A stretch of 64,000 nucleotides of DNA from Bacteroidales bacterium. Its GTDB lineage: Bacteria; Bacteroidota; Bacteroidia; Bacteroidales; UBA932. Both the position numbers and the translations under genes were made by a program. How positions within the stretch are numbered: the first letter of the stretch is position 1; each line of letters starts with the position of its first letter. Location: positions 24,711 to 88,710 of the forward strand of contig JAKSKD010000004.1 in NCBI GenBank assembly GCA_024401925.1, read 5' to 3'. The notes under the pieces are model-generated. The model worked only from the letters and a program-made list of their open reading frames with translations. It had not been told where the DNA came from and searched no databases. Of the stretch, positions 1 through 8,466 are shown piece by piece.

Positions 1-1106
1 ACCTCTACCGCGTACTCGGAGGACTCGGTGTCGGTACAGCATCCGCCATCTGCCCTATGTATATCGCAGAAATTGCACCTGCTGAGCGTCGTGGAGCCCT
101 TGTTTCCTGGAACCAGTTCGCCATCATATTCGGCCAGCTGGTAGTTTACTTCGTCAACCTCGTCATCCTCGGAGACCACATCGCTCCTAAAATGGAGGCT
201 CTTGCCGAAGGTATCAATGAAATCGTGAACGGAGCGGCCCTCGCTGCTGACGGCAACTGGAGTATCACAACAGGATGGAGGCTTATGTTCGGAAGCGAAT
301 GTGTTCCGGCAGCCCTCTTTACAATCCTCATCCTCCTTGTTCCTGAGACACCGCGCTATCTCGCGATGACAGGCAAGGGAGACAAGGCCCTCAAGGTCCT
401 CACAAAAATCAACGGAGAGAGCAAGGCACAGCAGATTCTCTCAGATATCAAGAACACCGTAACAGAGAAGAAAGAGAAACTCCTCACCTATGGAGGCCTC
501 GTTATCTTCATCGGAATCATGCTCAGCGTATTCCAGCAGATTGTGGGAATCAACGCCGTTCTCTATTATGCACCGAGAATATTCGAATCCCTCGGAATGG
601 GCGACCCTATGTTCCAGACAGTGCTTATGGGTGTTGTGAACATCAGCTTCACTCTTGTAGCGATATTCACCGTAGAGAAACTCGGAAGACGTCCTCTCCT
701 CATCACCGGCTCGCTGGGAATGGCAGTAGGTGCACTTGGAGTCGCACTTGCAGACATTGTTCCAGGACTTCCGGGAATAATCGGAGTCATCAGCGTAATG
801 ATCTACAGCGCATCATTTATGTTCAGCTGGGGTCCTATCTGCTGGGTTCTTATTTCTGAAATCTTCCCTAACACGATACGTGGAGGTGCAGTTGCAATAG
901 CAGTCGCATTCCAGTGGATATCCAACTTCGCCGTTTCAGCAAGCTTCGTCCCTATGTACACTTGGAGTCCGGGCTTCACCTACGGACTTTACTGCGTATT
1001 CTGCATAATCGCAGCCGTATTCGTATGGAAACTTGTCCCTGAGACCAAGGGCAAGACACTTGAGGATATGACGGCTCTGTGGAAAGAAAGAGGCAGAAAG
1101 AACTAA
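1..1106 (+). CDS. Sugar porter family MFS transporter (XylE-like), 5' end outside window
   Basis: Inner-membrane sugar:H+ symporter of the major facilitator superfamily. The reading frame is open from base 3, upstream of the first ATG at 57, so the gene starts outside the window and the N-terminal helices are missing. Visible family motifs are PMYIAEIAPAERRG after helix 4, PETPRYL in the central loop, QQIVGINAVLYYAP in helix 7, EKLGRRPLL between helices 8 and 9, and PETKGKTLEDM at the C-terminus. The long polar insert after helix 5 (about 40 residues) resembles Bacteroides xylose/hexose porters. Substrate cannot be read from sequence; D-xylose is a guess from similarity. It converges on the next gene with a 4-base overlap. 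Confidence 0.9.
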   Translation, partial: LYRVLGGLGVGTASAICPMYIAEIAPAERRGALVSWNQFAIIFGQLVVYFVNLVILGDHIAPKMEALAEGINEIVNGAALAADGNWSITTGWRLMFGSECVPAALFTILILLVPETPRYLAMTGKGDKALKVLTKINGESKAQQILSDIKNTVTEKKEKLLTYGGLVIFIGIMLSVFQQIVGINAVLYYAPRIFESLGMGDPMFQTVLMGVVNISFTLVAIFTVEKLGRRPLLITGSLGMAVGALGVALADIVPGLPGIIGVISVMIYSASFMFSWGPICWVLISEIFPNTIRGGAVAIAVAFQWISNFAVSASFVPMYTWSPGFTYGLYCVFCIIAAVFVWKLVPETKGKTLEDMTALWKERGRKN

Positions 1107-2125
1107 TTCTGTTCCTCAATCGACGCATCGTGTATGATGCTGAATATGGACTTCACGAAATCCTCGTGGAGTCCATAATTTTTTGCTTCCGCACTGGCAG
1201 CCCTGATGACTTCTCCCCATCTTCCGGACTGGATGACGGGAATATTGTTGGACTTCTTATAGTCTCCGATTCGGCGACTGATTTCCATCCTTCTTCCAAG
1301 GTCCTTCAGAATATCAGCATCCACAGCATCTATTTCGTTTCTCAAGTTAGAAATGACTTTGCCGGAATCGACATCATCAATGGCTCTGCGCTCACGAATA
1401 AGATTATGAAGCAGAAGTCCGACAGCTTCCGGGGTCAACTGCTGTCCCGCATCGCTCAAAGCTTCAGACGGGTTGCAATGGCTTTCAATCATCAGTCCGT
1501 CATAGCCAAGATCCACAGCCCGCTGGCAAACTTCCGGTACGAGTTCAGCCGAACCGGACAGATGACTCGGGTCGCAAAGGACAGGTATGTCCGGACATTT
1601 CGTTCTGAATTCAGAAACTATCTGCCAGCCCGGAGCATTACGGTATTTATACTTCTCATATGACGAAAAGCCCCTGTGCACAACGGAAATATCCTCCACG
1701 CCGGCATTGCGGAGCCGCTCGACGGCTCCCACCCAAAGGTTTACATCAGGATTGACCGGATTCTTCACAAGTACTGACATCCCAGAGCCCTTCAAGGCAT
1801 CAGCAAGTTCCTGCACGAGGAAAGGATTCGCCGTGGTCCGAGCACCAATCCAAACCATATCGAATCCTGCCTCCCGGCAAAGCTCAACGTGCTCACGGAA
1901 AGCTACTTCTGTACATATCCTCATCCCGAGTTCCTCTTTCACCCTCTTCATCCAGGCAATGCCTTCATCTCCGACACCCTCGAAATGGCCCGGACGGGTA
2001 CGCGGCTTCCAGAGCCCGGCTCTGAAACAGTCCGCTCCTATGTTTTTAAGGCCTTCTGCCGTACGAAAAACCTGCTCCTGCGTCTCTGCGCTGCAAGGTC
2101 CGGATATCAGTAATAATTTTTTCAT
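1103..2125 (-). CDS. Bifunctional DAHP synthase / chorismate mutase (type I-beta DAH7PS-AroQ fusion)
   Basis: Cytoplasmic enzyme of the shikimate pathway. The N-terminal about 250 residues are a DAHP synthase joining phosphoenolpyruvate and erythrose-4-phosphate (ISGPCSAET, KPRTRP, DPSHLSG and the metal-binding ESHCNPSEALSDA). The C-terminal about 80 residues are an AroQ-type chorismate mutase (RNEIDAVDADIL, RRMEISRRIGDYKK). The C-terminal mutase arrangement is that of Porphyromonas and Prevotella enzymes, where prephenate controls synthase activity. A GTG lies directly before the ATG at 2125; I take the ATG (340 aa). It stands alone, divergent from rfbD, without other aromatic genes beside it. 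Confidence 0.93.
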   Translation of the reverse strand: MKKLLLISGPCSAETQEQVFRTAEGLKNIGADCFRAGLWKPRTRPGHFEGVGDEGIAWMKRVKEELGMRICTEVAFREHVELCREAGFDMVWIGARTTANPFLVQELADALKGSGMSVLVKNPVNPDVNLWVGAVERLRNAGVEDISVVHRGFSSYEKYKYRNAPGWQIVSEFRTKCPDIPVLCDPSHLSGSAELVPEVCQRAVDLGYDGLMIESHCNPSEALSDAGQQLTPEAVGLLLHNLIRERRAIDDVDSGKVISNLRNEIDAVDADILKDLGRRMEISRRIGDYKKSNNIPVIQSGRWGEVIRAASAEAKNYGLHEDFVKSIFSIIHDASIEEQN

Positions 2126-2135
2126 CACAGTACTG

Positions 2136-2174
2136 CGAAAGTACGAAAATAATAGGAAATATTAGGTATATTTG
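2136..2174. promoter_or_regulatory. Divergent promoter boxes between the DAHP synthase gene and rfbD
   Basis: On the plus strand TATATTTG (2167-2174) fits the Bacteroidota -7 consensus TAnnTTTG and ends only 7 bases before the rfbD ATG at 2182, so the transcript would have almost no leader. On the minus strand TACTTTCG (2136-2143) is a near match ending 10 bases before the ATG at 2125. No clear -33 TTTG was seen for either. Confidence 0.5.
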
Positions 2175-2181
2175 TATTTAT

Positions 2182-3054
2182 ATGAATATTCTTGTAACGG
2201 GCGCCAACGGACAACTCGGCACTGAAATCAGAAATCTGGCTGCAGGAAGTGAGGATAAATTTATCTTTACGGATGTGAACTCCATGCCGGGAGTAGAGAC
2301 TGTCTATCTTGACATCACCAATCCGGATGCCATAAGGATTATTGCCGGATCCGAAGATGTTGACGTTATTGTCAATTGCGCAGCCTATACGAATGTGGAT
2401 AAGGCCGAAACGGATTTCAGAATGGCCGATCTCCTCAACAACCGGGCCGCGGCCAACCTTGCAGCCGTGGCAGCAGAAAGGGATGCCGTCCTCATCCACA
2501 TTTCCACGGATTATGTATTCGGCGGTGAAATACCCGTTCCAAGAAAGCCTGATGACGAAAAGAAGCCGCTCGGAGTGTATGGTTCCACCAAACTTGCCGG
2601 AGAACAGTCCATCCTTAGTTCAGGCTGCAAGTCCATCATTATCCGGACTGCATGGCTTTATTCTCCATATGGGAAGAATTTCGTCAAGACCATGAAGAAA
2701 CTCACAGGAGAACTTCCGGAGGTGAAGGTGATTTATGACCAGGTCGGCACACCGACCTATGCAGCGGATCTTGCCGGCCTTATTGTAGGAATAATCAGCC
2801 GCAGGCAGACAGACAAGACTGGAATATACCATTACACGAATGAAGGTGTCATCTCCTGGTATGATTTCGCGTTGGAGATTTCCCGCCTGTGCGGCCATAA
2901 ATGCAGGATTACTCCTTGTTTGTCAGAAGAATTTCCGTCAAATGTGCAGCGTCCGCATTATTCCGTTTTGGACAAGACGTCTGTGAAGAAGACTTTCAAC
3001 ATTGAAATTCCGTACTGGAAGGACTCCCTTAAGAAATGCATTGAAAGATTATGA
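2182..3054 (+). CDS. rfbD: dTDP-4-dehydrorhamnose reductase
   Basis: Last step of dTDP-L-rhamnose synthesis: NAD(P)H reduction of dTDP-6-deoxy-L-lyxo-4-hexulose, in the cytoplasm, for surface polysaccharide. The 290-residue protein has the SDR-type Rossmann start NILVTGANGQLG, the conserved AAYTNVDKAE segment, STDYVFGG and the catalytic YGSTKLAGE (YxxxK). Its stop overlaps the start of rfbC by 4 bases, and rfbC overlaps rfbB, so the three form one transcription unit in the order D-C-B. rfbA (glucose-1-phosphate thymidylyltransferase), usually adjacent, is not in the window. Confidence 0.95.
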   Translation: MNILVTGANGQLGTEIRNLAAGSEDKFIFTDVNSMPGVETVYLDITNPDAIRIIAGSEDVDVIVNCAAYTNVDKAETDFRMADLLNNRAAANLAAVAAERDAVLIHISTDYVFGGEIPVPRKPDDEKKPLGVYGSTKLAGEQSILSSGCKSIIIRTAWLYSPYGKNFVKTMKKLTGELPEVKVIYDQVGTPTYAADLAGLIVGIISRRQTDKTGIYHYTNEGVISWYDFALEISRLCGHKCRITPCLSEEFPSNVQRPHYSVLDKTSVKKTFNIEIPYWKDSLKKCIERL

Positions 3055-3581
3055 TTGAAGCGATAAAGACTGACATAGAAGGAGTGGTCATCCTGAAACC
3101 CCGCGTTTTCAACGACGAACGCGGTTATTTCTTCGAGTCATTTTCCAAGAAGGACCTCGAAGAAGCCCTCGGAAGAAAAGTGGACTTCGTGCAGGACAAT
3201 GAGAGCAAGTCATCCTACGGCGTTGTACGCGGGCTCCATTTCCAAACCGGAGAATTCGCCCAGGCAAAGCTCGTGAGGGTAATCAGTGGAACCGTCCTTG
3301 ACATTGCAGTCGATATTAGAAAAGACAGCCCCACTTACGGAAAATATGTCGCAGTGGAACTGAGCGGAGACAACCATCTCCAACTTTTCATTCCACGCGG
3401 TCTGGCGCACGGTTTCAGTGTTCTTTCAGAGGAAGCTGTGTTCCAGTATAAATGCGACAATTATTATGCTCCGGAGCACGAAGGTCACGCCGCGTGGAAT
3501 GACCCGGAATTTGCAATAGATTGGAAAGTCCCGCAGGACAAAATTATTTTATCCGAAAAAGACAGGAAAAATGGCAAATAG
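3051..3581 (+). CDS. rfbC: dTDP-4-dehydrorhamnose 3,5-epimerase
   Basis: Cupin-fold epimerase that converts dTDP-4-dehydro-6-deoxyglucose to the L-lyxo form. Length (176 aa) is normal. The sequence has FNDERGYFFESF, the catalytic-histidine segment VRGLHFQTG, the QAKLVRVISGTVLDIAVDIR strand pair, and FIPRGLAHGFSVLSE. The tyrosine-rich segment QYKCDNYYAPEHE and the following DPEFAIDW also match the family. The gene overlaps rfbD by 4 bases and rfbB by 11, which points to translational coupling. Confidence 0.95.
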   Translation: MIEAIKTDIEGVVILKPRVFNDERGYFFESFSKKDLEEALGRKVDFVQDNESKSSYGVVRGLHFQTGEFAQAKLVRVISGTVLDIAVDIRKDSPTYGKYVAVELSGDNHLQLFIPRGLAHGFSVLSEEAVFQYKCDNYYAPEHEGHAAWNDPEFAIDWKVPQDKIILSEKDRKNGK

Positions 3582-4632
3582 GACTATCATCATCACAGGA
3601 GGTGCAGGATTCATCGGATCCCACGTCGTAAGGCTTTTCGTGAACAAATATCCGGATTACAGGATAATCAATGTCGATAAGCTCACCTATGCCGGCAATC
3701 TTGAAAACTTGAAGGATATAGAGAACAGGCCGAATTACCGTTTCGTCAAAGCCGACATATGCGATTTCGACGCCATGCTGGCCCTGATAAAGGACGAAAA
3801 GGTGGACGGCATCATCCATCTGGCCGCAGAATCACATGTGGACAGATCGATAAAAGATCCTTTCACTTTTGCCCGGACAAATGTACTCGGCACACTCAGT
3901 CTGCTTCAGGCTGCCAGAACCTGCTGGGAAGAAAGCGGATGGGAAGGCAAGCGTTTCTACCATATCTCCACGGATGAGGTGTACGGAGCGCTCCAGTTCG
4001 ACGGAAAACTTTTCCGTGAGGAGACCAAGTATGACCCGCACAGTCCATATTCAGCTTCAAAAGCATCCTCAGACCATTTCGTACGCGCCTTCCATGACAC
4101 ATACGGAATGCCGACAATAGTAACAAACTGTTCCAATAACTACGGTCCTTACCAATTCCCGGAAAAACTTATCCCTCTGTTCATCAATAACATCAGATAC
4201 CGCAAGCCACTTCCTGTCTATGGAAAGGGCGAGAATGTCAGGGACTGGCTTTATGTGGAAGACCACGCCAGAGCAATAGACCTCATTTTCCATAAAGGAA
4301 AGATCGCCGAGACCTACAACATCGGAGGATTCAATGAGTGGAAGAATATCGACCTCATCAAGGTGCTCATAAAGACCGTAGACAAGGTCCTTGGGCGCCC
4401 GGAAGGTGCTGATGATGACCTAATTACGTTCGTTCAGGACAGAGCGGGACACGACCTCAGATACGCGATCGATTCAAGCAAACTGAAATCGGAGCTCGGC
4501 TGGGAGCCGTCCCTCCAGTTTGAAGAAGGCATAGAGAAAACTGTCAGGTGGTATCTGGACAATCAGGAATGGTTGGACAATGTCACTTCGGGAGATTACC
4601 AGAATTATTATAAATCAATGTACAAACTATGA
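3571..4632 (+). CDS. rfbB: dTDP-glucose 4,6-dehydratase
   Basis: NAD+-dependent extended SDR that makes dTDP-4-dehydro-6-deoxy-D-glucose. The 353-residue protein shows [12 protein letters not shown] (nucleotide binding), [19 protein letters not shown], the catalytic [10 protein letters not shown] (YxxxK) and [18 protein letters not shown], all diagnostic of RfbB rather than other epimerases. The 3' end overlaps the PspC-domain gene by 4 bases, so the operon probably continues into housekeeping genes. Confidence 0.96.
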   Translation: MANRTIIITGGAGFIGSHVVRLFVNKYPDYRIINVDKLTYAGNLENLKDIENRPNYRFVKADICDFDAMLALIKDEKVDGIIHLAAESHVDRSIKDPFTFARTNVLGTLSLLQAARTCWEESGWEGKRFYHISTDEVYGALQFDGKLFREETKYDPHSPYSASKASSDHFVRAFHDTYGMPTIVTNCSNNYGPYQFPEKLIPLFINNIRYRKPLPVYGKGENVRDWLYVEDHARAIDLIFHKGKIAETYNIGGFNEWKNIDLIKVLIKTVDKVLGRPEGADDDLITFVQDRAGHDLRYAIDSSKLKSELGWEPSLQFEEGIEKTVRWYLDNQEWLDNVTSGDYQNYYKSMYKL

Positions 4633-4856
4633 GTGCAAAAAAACTTTACCGTTCCAACACGGACAAGAAAATCACAGGAGTATGCGGAGGCCTCGCAGAG
4701 TATTTCGATGTTGACAGCACAATCATCAGACTCATCTGGGTCCTTCTCGCTTGTATCACGGCATTTGTAGGAGCATTCGTCGCATACCTTATCGTTGCAC
4801 TGATTGTTCCTGTAAAAGTTCAGGATTACAACAACCCTAACCCTGACGAGCAGTAA
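4629..4856 (+). CDS. Small PspC-domain membrane protein
   Basis: A 75-residue protein that is essentially one PspC domain: [26 protein letters not shown] followed by a single hydrophobic stretch (about residues 37-61). PspC proteins sit in the inner membrane and in Proteobacteria take part in the phage-shock response; in Bacteroidota stand-alone copies are common and their role is unclear. It overlaps rfbB by 4 bases and lies 9 bases before rnhA. Confidence 0.88.
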   Translation: MSAKKLYRSNTDKKITGVCGGLAEYFDVDSTIIRLIWVLLACITAFVGAFVAYLIVALIVPVKVQDYNNPNPDEQ

Positions 4857-4865
4857 AGACGGGCA

Positions 4866-5345
4866 ATGGCAAGGCCACCGATCTTTTTATACACCGACGG
4901 AGCCGCCAGTGGCAATCCAGGCCCTGGCGGATACGGTGTTGTGCTGAAATGTGCCGACAAGGTCAAGGAGAAATCAGGAGGTTTCGCCCTGACCACCAAT
5001 AACAGGATGGAACTCCTTGCCGTCATCATCGGTCTGGAGAGTATCCTGTGGGAGAATGCGGATGTGGAAATCTACAGTGACTCCACCTATGTAGTAAAAG
5101 CAATTAATGAAGGTTGGCTGAGTAACTGGGAGAAAAAGGGATTCAAAAAAGTGAAGAATGTCGACCTGTGGATGCGTTTTCTGGAAGTTTACCGGAAGCA
5201 CAATGTCAATTTCCATTGGATAAAGGGACACGCAGGGCATCCTGAGAATGAAAGATGCGACACGCTTGCCGTAGCGGCCTACGGAAAGACCGGTCTCCCC
5301 GCCGATGAGGGATATACGGCTGAAGAAAATTCATTACTTTTGTAG
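4866..5345 (+). CDS. rnhA: Ribonuclease HI
   Basis: Cleaves RNA in RNA:DNA hybrids. The 159-residue protein has the four acidic active-site residues in their usual setting: YTDGAASGNPGPGG (Asp), TNNRMELLAV (Glu), IYSDSTYVV (Asp) and HWIKGHAGHPENERCDTLA (His and last Asp). No N-terminal hybrid-binding domain is present, so this is the plain type. Nine bases separate it from the PspC gene. The last codons carry a good promoter box for pdxA. Confidence 0.95.
   Translation: MARPPIFLYTDGAASGNPGPGGYGVVLKCADKVKEKSGGFALTTNNRMELLAVIIGLESILWENADVEIYSDSTYVVKAINEGWLSNWEKKGFKKVKNVDLWMRFLEVYRKHNVNFHWIKGHAGHPENERCDTLAVAAYGKTGLPADEGYTAEENSLLL
5335..5342 (+). promoter_or_regulatory. -7 promoter box for pdxA inside the rnhA 3' end
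   Basis: TACTTTTG fits TAnnTTTG exactly and overlaps the last codons and stop of rnhA. The proposed pdxA ATG follows 23 bases later. No convincing -33 element was found. Confidence 0.45.
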
Positions 5346-5365
5346 ACAATCATTTGAAAAAATAT

Positions 5366-6460
5366 ATGCGCAACAATAAAAAACCAATTGTAGGTATCAC
5401 CCAAGGTGACGGAAACGGTATCGGATATGAGGTAATCATCAAATCCCTCGCAGATGCAAGGATTCTTGATTCCTTCACCCCGGTAATCTACGGATCATCA
5501 AAGATTTTCGGTTTCTACAAGAAACTTGTACACGAGATAGATCAGATGGACACAAACGTCATCTCATCTGCGAAAGAAGCCCGGGAAAAACGTATCAACA
5601 TCGTCAACTGTCTGCCGGAGAATTTCTTCGTAGAGCCGGGCCAGCCTACGGCAGAATCGGCAAAGGCCGCGATAATGTCTCTCGAAAGTGCAGTAAAGGA
5701 CATCAAGAACGGAGATATTGACGTTCTCGTGACCGCGCCCATCAACAAAAAAGCTATGGTAAACGAGGGATTCGGATACACCGGGCATACTGAATACCTC
5801 CAGAGCGCATTCAAAGTCAAGGATATCGCAATGTTTATGGTCAGCGACAGGATAAAGATAGGCGTTGTAACTGGACATATTCCTCTCAGGGATGTACCTG
5901 ACAGCATCAGCGTTGACAAGATTCTGAGCAAACTGCGCCTTATGCAGGCATCCCTGCGCAGGGATTTCTGTGTGGACAATCCTAAGATTGCAGTCCTCAG
6001 CCTCAACCCTCACAGCGGAGACGGGGGACTTCTCGGAAACGAAGAGCAGAATATCATTATCCCGGCAATCGAGGCGGCTCAGTCTGAAGGCATCAATGCC
6101 TTCGGGCCATACTCTCCTGACGGATTCTTCGGTCTGGGACAATACAGCCGTTTCGACGCCACACTTGCTATGTATCACGATCAGGGGCTGGAGCCGTTCA
6201 AGGCACTAGCTTTCACGGACGGAGTGAACTATACAGCCGGGCTTCCTATCATCCGCACGTCTCCTGACCACGGAACCGCTTATGATATGGCGGGAAGGGA
6301 TGAGGCGGACCCGCGTTCGATGATGTCCTCAATCTTTACAGCAATCGACATCCTGCGCAACCGGCAAGCCTATGATGAGCTTCAGAAAGGAAAGATGGAA
6401 GAGAGAGTGCTTGAGGATGCCGAGCAGAAAAACCGTCCAGGGAGGCCTCAGATAGCGTAA
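5366..6460 (+). CDS. pdxA: 4-hydroxythreonine-4-phosphate dehydrogenase
   Basis: Pyridoxal-5'-phosphate synthesis (DXP-dependent branch): oxidises 4-phosphohydroxy-L-threonine with NAD(P)+. The 364-residue protein starts RNNKKPIVGITQGDGNGIG and has the family's metal-binding histidines in GYTGHTEYL and MYHDQGLEPFKAL plus RTSPDHGTAYDMAG. I use the ATG at 5366; an in-frame TTG at 5354 would add four residues. The stop codon overlaps the start of the next gene by one base. Confidence 0.94.
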   Translation: MRNNKKPIVGITQGDGNGIGYEVIIKSLADARILDSFTPVIYGSSKIFGFYKKLVHEIDQMDTNVISSAKEAREKRINIVNCLPENFFVEPGQPTAESAKAAIMSLESAVKDIKNGDIDVLVTAPINKKAMVNEGFGYTGHTEYLQSAFKVKDIAMFMVSDRIKIGVVTGHIPLRDVPDSISVDKILSKLRLMQASLRRDFCVDNPKIAVLSLNPHSGDGGLLGNEEQNIIIPAIEAAQSEGINAFGPYSPDGFFGLGQYSRFDATLAMYHDQGLEPFKALAFTDGVNYTAGLPIIRTSPDHGTAYDMAGRDEADPRSMMSSIFTAIDILRNRQAYDELQKGKMEERVLEDAEQKNRPGRPQIA

Positions 6461-6936
6461 TGCAAGGACTGGAGACCATTTTCGCAAGAAATTGCGTCGT
6501 AAAACGTATAGACAAACCGACGGCAGCCGCATTTATGGCGGCTGCCCATCGTTTGGGCGATACAGGGTGCAGATACAGATACGGTCTCTATGTCAGCAGG
6601 AGCACGGGAGCCGCCGAAACGGAATTTGAGGCCGGGACGCTTGTCGCCGTGGCGGAGTTCTCGAATGCAAGGCGGTGGCTCAAGGAAGGCAGGAAAATCA
6701 GTTCATACGAGTGGATACGCTACGCTTCCCTGCCGGGAGTTCGTGTGACAGGAGGGATGAGCAAACTTCTCAATGCTTTCGTTGAAGAAGTCAGGCCCGA
6801 TGACATAATGAGCTACTGCGACGCTTCAGCGGAAGACGGCGGAAATGCATACATCCAATTGGGGTTTGAACTCGAAGACAGGATTGAGAGGGAATCATTC
6901 ACCAATCTCAAGTTCCGGAAGAAGTTTACTTACTGA
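6460..6936 (+). CDS. Conserved hypothetical protein, possible acyltransferase-like fold
   Basis: 158 residues with no family I can name. The start overlaps the pdxA stop by one base (TAATG), so it is probably co-translated. The C-terminal half has the pattern GGMSKLLNAFVEE, then SYCDASAEDGGNAYIQLGFE, which resembles the end of GNAT-like N-acyltransferases where a glycine-aromatic-gly-phe segment closes the cofactor site. No signal peptide or membrane segment is visible. Similar proteins beside pdxA or recX are, from memory, common in Bacteroidota and uncharacterised. The last 42 bases overlap the recX 3' end on the other strand. Confidence 0.75.
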   Translation: MQGLETIFARNCVVKRIDKPTAAAFMAAAHRLGDTGCRYRYGLYVSRSTGAAETEFEAGTLVAVAEFSNARRWLKEGRKISSYEWIRYASLPGVRVTGGMSKLLNAFVEEVRPDDIMSYCDASAEDGGNAYIQLGFELEDRIERESFTNLKFRKKFTY

Positions 6937-7350
6937 ATCATACTCATAGCCGCGCGAAAGGGCGAATTTGATCAGTTTCAATTTCCTTTGCGGGTCTCCT
7001 TTCAGGAACTTCGCCTTCACTTCAAGGACTCTGAGAAGCCTCTGTGACATCTTTTCTTCATCAAGGTCATCGATAGCCGAGTTTATTTCTTTCCTCCCGA
7101 CACCTTTGGTCCTGAGCATATAGGATATCTTGACGGGGCCCCAGCCTGAAATGTAGGCCTTCTCCCTTGCAAACGCATCGGCATAGCGGGAATCATCCAC
7201 GAAACCGTCAGCGACGAGAGACCCCACAATCTCTTCCGCAGCATCGGAGTTACCCTCCAGGTCCTTAAGTGCCTTCTGAAGAATTTCAGCACGGCAATAC
7301 TCTTTTCTGGAGCACAGGGCCTGCAGCCTGTCAAGGACTTTCTTATCCAT
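6895..7350 (-). CDS. recX: Regulatory protein RecX
   Basis: Small modulator of RecA filaments. 151 residues, nearly all alpha-helical, with the RecX repeats: LCSRKEYCRAEILQKAL, then VADGFVDDSRYADAFAREKA, then KISYMLRTKGVGRKEINSAI. The ATG at 7350 begins MDKKVLDRLQ and overlaps the 3' end of rlmN by 8 bases; a longer open frame up to 7422 lies inside rlmN and is not needed. recA itself is 8 kb away at 15668. It converges on the preceding gene with a 42-base overlap. Confidence 0.88.
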   Translation of the reverse strand: MDKKVLDRLQALCSRKEYCRAEILQKALKDLEGNSDAAEEIVGSLVADGFVDDSRYADAFAREKAYISGWGPVKISYMLRTKGVGRKEINSAIDDLDEEKMSQRLLRVLEVKAKFLKGDPQRKLKLIKFALSRGYEYDSVSKLLPELEIGE

Positions 7351-8386
7351 TCTTTTCTGACTTGTTATGACGGCCGGCAAGCATTCCGCAGGCCGCAAGG
7401 ATATCTTCACCTCTGGAGGCACGGATCGTGCACGTGATGCCGTTGCTGTTCAGCCTGTCACGGAAATTTTCCATAACCACCTGGGAGGAACTCTCGTATG
7501 GGAAATCCGGTATCTTATGGAATCGTATGAGGTTTACCCTGCATTCCAGGCCCCTCAGCAATCTGATGAGCGCATCGGCGTGGCGTTTTGTATCATTGAA
7601 GCCGGAGAACATCGTGTATTCGAAACTTACCCGTCTCTGCCCTGTGAAATCGTATTGTTTGATGAGGTCAATGACGTCATAGAGATTATATGCTTTCTGG
7701 ACCGGCATTATCGATTCCCTCTCGTCCGGGAAAGGATTGTGAAGGCTTATTGCAAGATGGCATTTCTGTCCGTCCAGATATTTCTTCAGGTTCGGGATAA
7801 CTCCGATGGACGACAGCGTAATCCTCTTCGGGCTCCATCCGAAACCCCAGTCGGCAGTCAGGACCTCTATCGCCTTTGAGACATTATCATAATTGTCCAA
7901 CGGCTCACCCATCCCCATAAAAACCGTATTTGTGAGTTCGAATGTCTCGTCAAGGGCGATAAATTGGTTCAATATCTCCGCTACACTGAGATTGCCGTGG
8001 AAGCCCTGGCGGCCGGTCATACAGAACTTGCAGCCCATCTTGCAGCCGGACTGCGAGGAGACGCACAAAGTCTTTCTGTCGGCATCAGGAATGACCACTG
8101 CCTCGACTGCAGTGTCATTCTCATCAACTTTGAAAAGATATTTCGCCGTGCCGTCTGATGAAACGGCGGACCCTATCGGCAGGGAAACCCCGAGATCGTA
8201 CATCCCGGCAAGTTTCTCCCGCCCCGGCTTTGAGATATTCGTCATATCGTCAATGGAGCGGACGCGCTTGACATACATCCACTGTGCTATCTGCGTGCCT
8301 GTGAATGCAGGAAGACCGCACTTCAGCGCCACTTCCCGCAATTCTTCCGGAGTCTTTCCCAATAATTTTTCTTTCATATCCTTCAC
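7343..8386 (-). CDS. rlmN: 23S rRNA (adenine-2503-C2)-methyltransferase, radical SAM
   Basis: Methylates A2503 of 23S rRNA and A37 of some tRNAs. The 347-residue protein has the radical-SAM cluster motif SGCKMGCKFCMTG (CxxxCxxC), the GMGEPLDNYDNV segment, and the C-terminal SRGEDILAACGML with the methyl-carrier cysteine. The end lacks features of the Cfr resistance paralogue. Either the first ATG (8386) or the one three codons later (8377) could be used. recX follows with an 8-base overlap, so the two are probably co-transcribed. Confidence 0.95.
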   Translation of the reverse strand: MKDMKEKLLGKTPEELREVALKCGLPAFTGTQIAQWMYVKRVRSIDDMTNISKPGREKLAGMYDLGVSLPIGSAVSSDGTAKYLFKVDENDTAVEAVVIPDADRKTLCVSSQSGCKMGCKFCMTGRQGFHGNLSVAEILNQFIALDETFELTNTVFMGMGEPLDNYDNVSKAIEVLTADWGFGWSPKRITLSSIGVIPNLKKYLDGQKCHLAISLHNPFPDERESIMPVQKAYNLYDVIDLIKQYDFTGQRRVSFEYTMFSGFNDTKRHADALIRLLRGLECRVNLIRFHKIPDFPYESSSQVVMENFRDRLNSNGITCTIRASRGEDILAACGMLAGRHNKSEKNG

Positions 8387-8410
8387 GTCCGTTGTTCGTC
8401 AGACCGTGTG

Positions 8411-8460
8411 CAAATATACGCAATTTAAGAATCTGGATAAGATAAGTTTTTGTAATTTTG
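8411..8460. promoter_or_regulatory. Divergent -7 boxes between rlmN and the lactonase gene
   Basis: Minus strand TATATTTG (8411-8418) lies 24 bases before the rlmN ATG. Plus strand TAATTTTG (8453-8460) lies only 6 bases before the ATG at 8467, so that transcript would be leaderless or nearly so. Both match TAnnTTTG exactly. Confidence 0.55.
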
Positions 8461-8466
8461 TCCATT

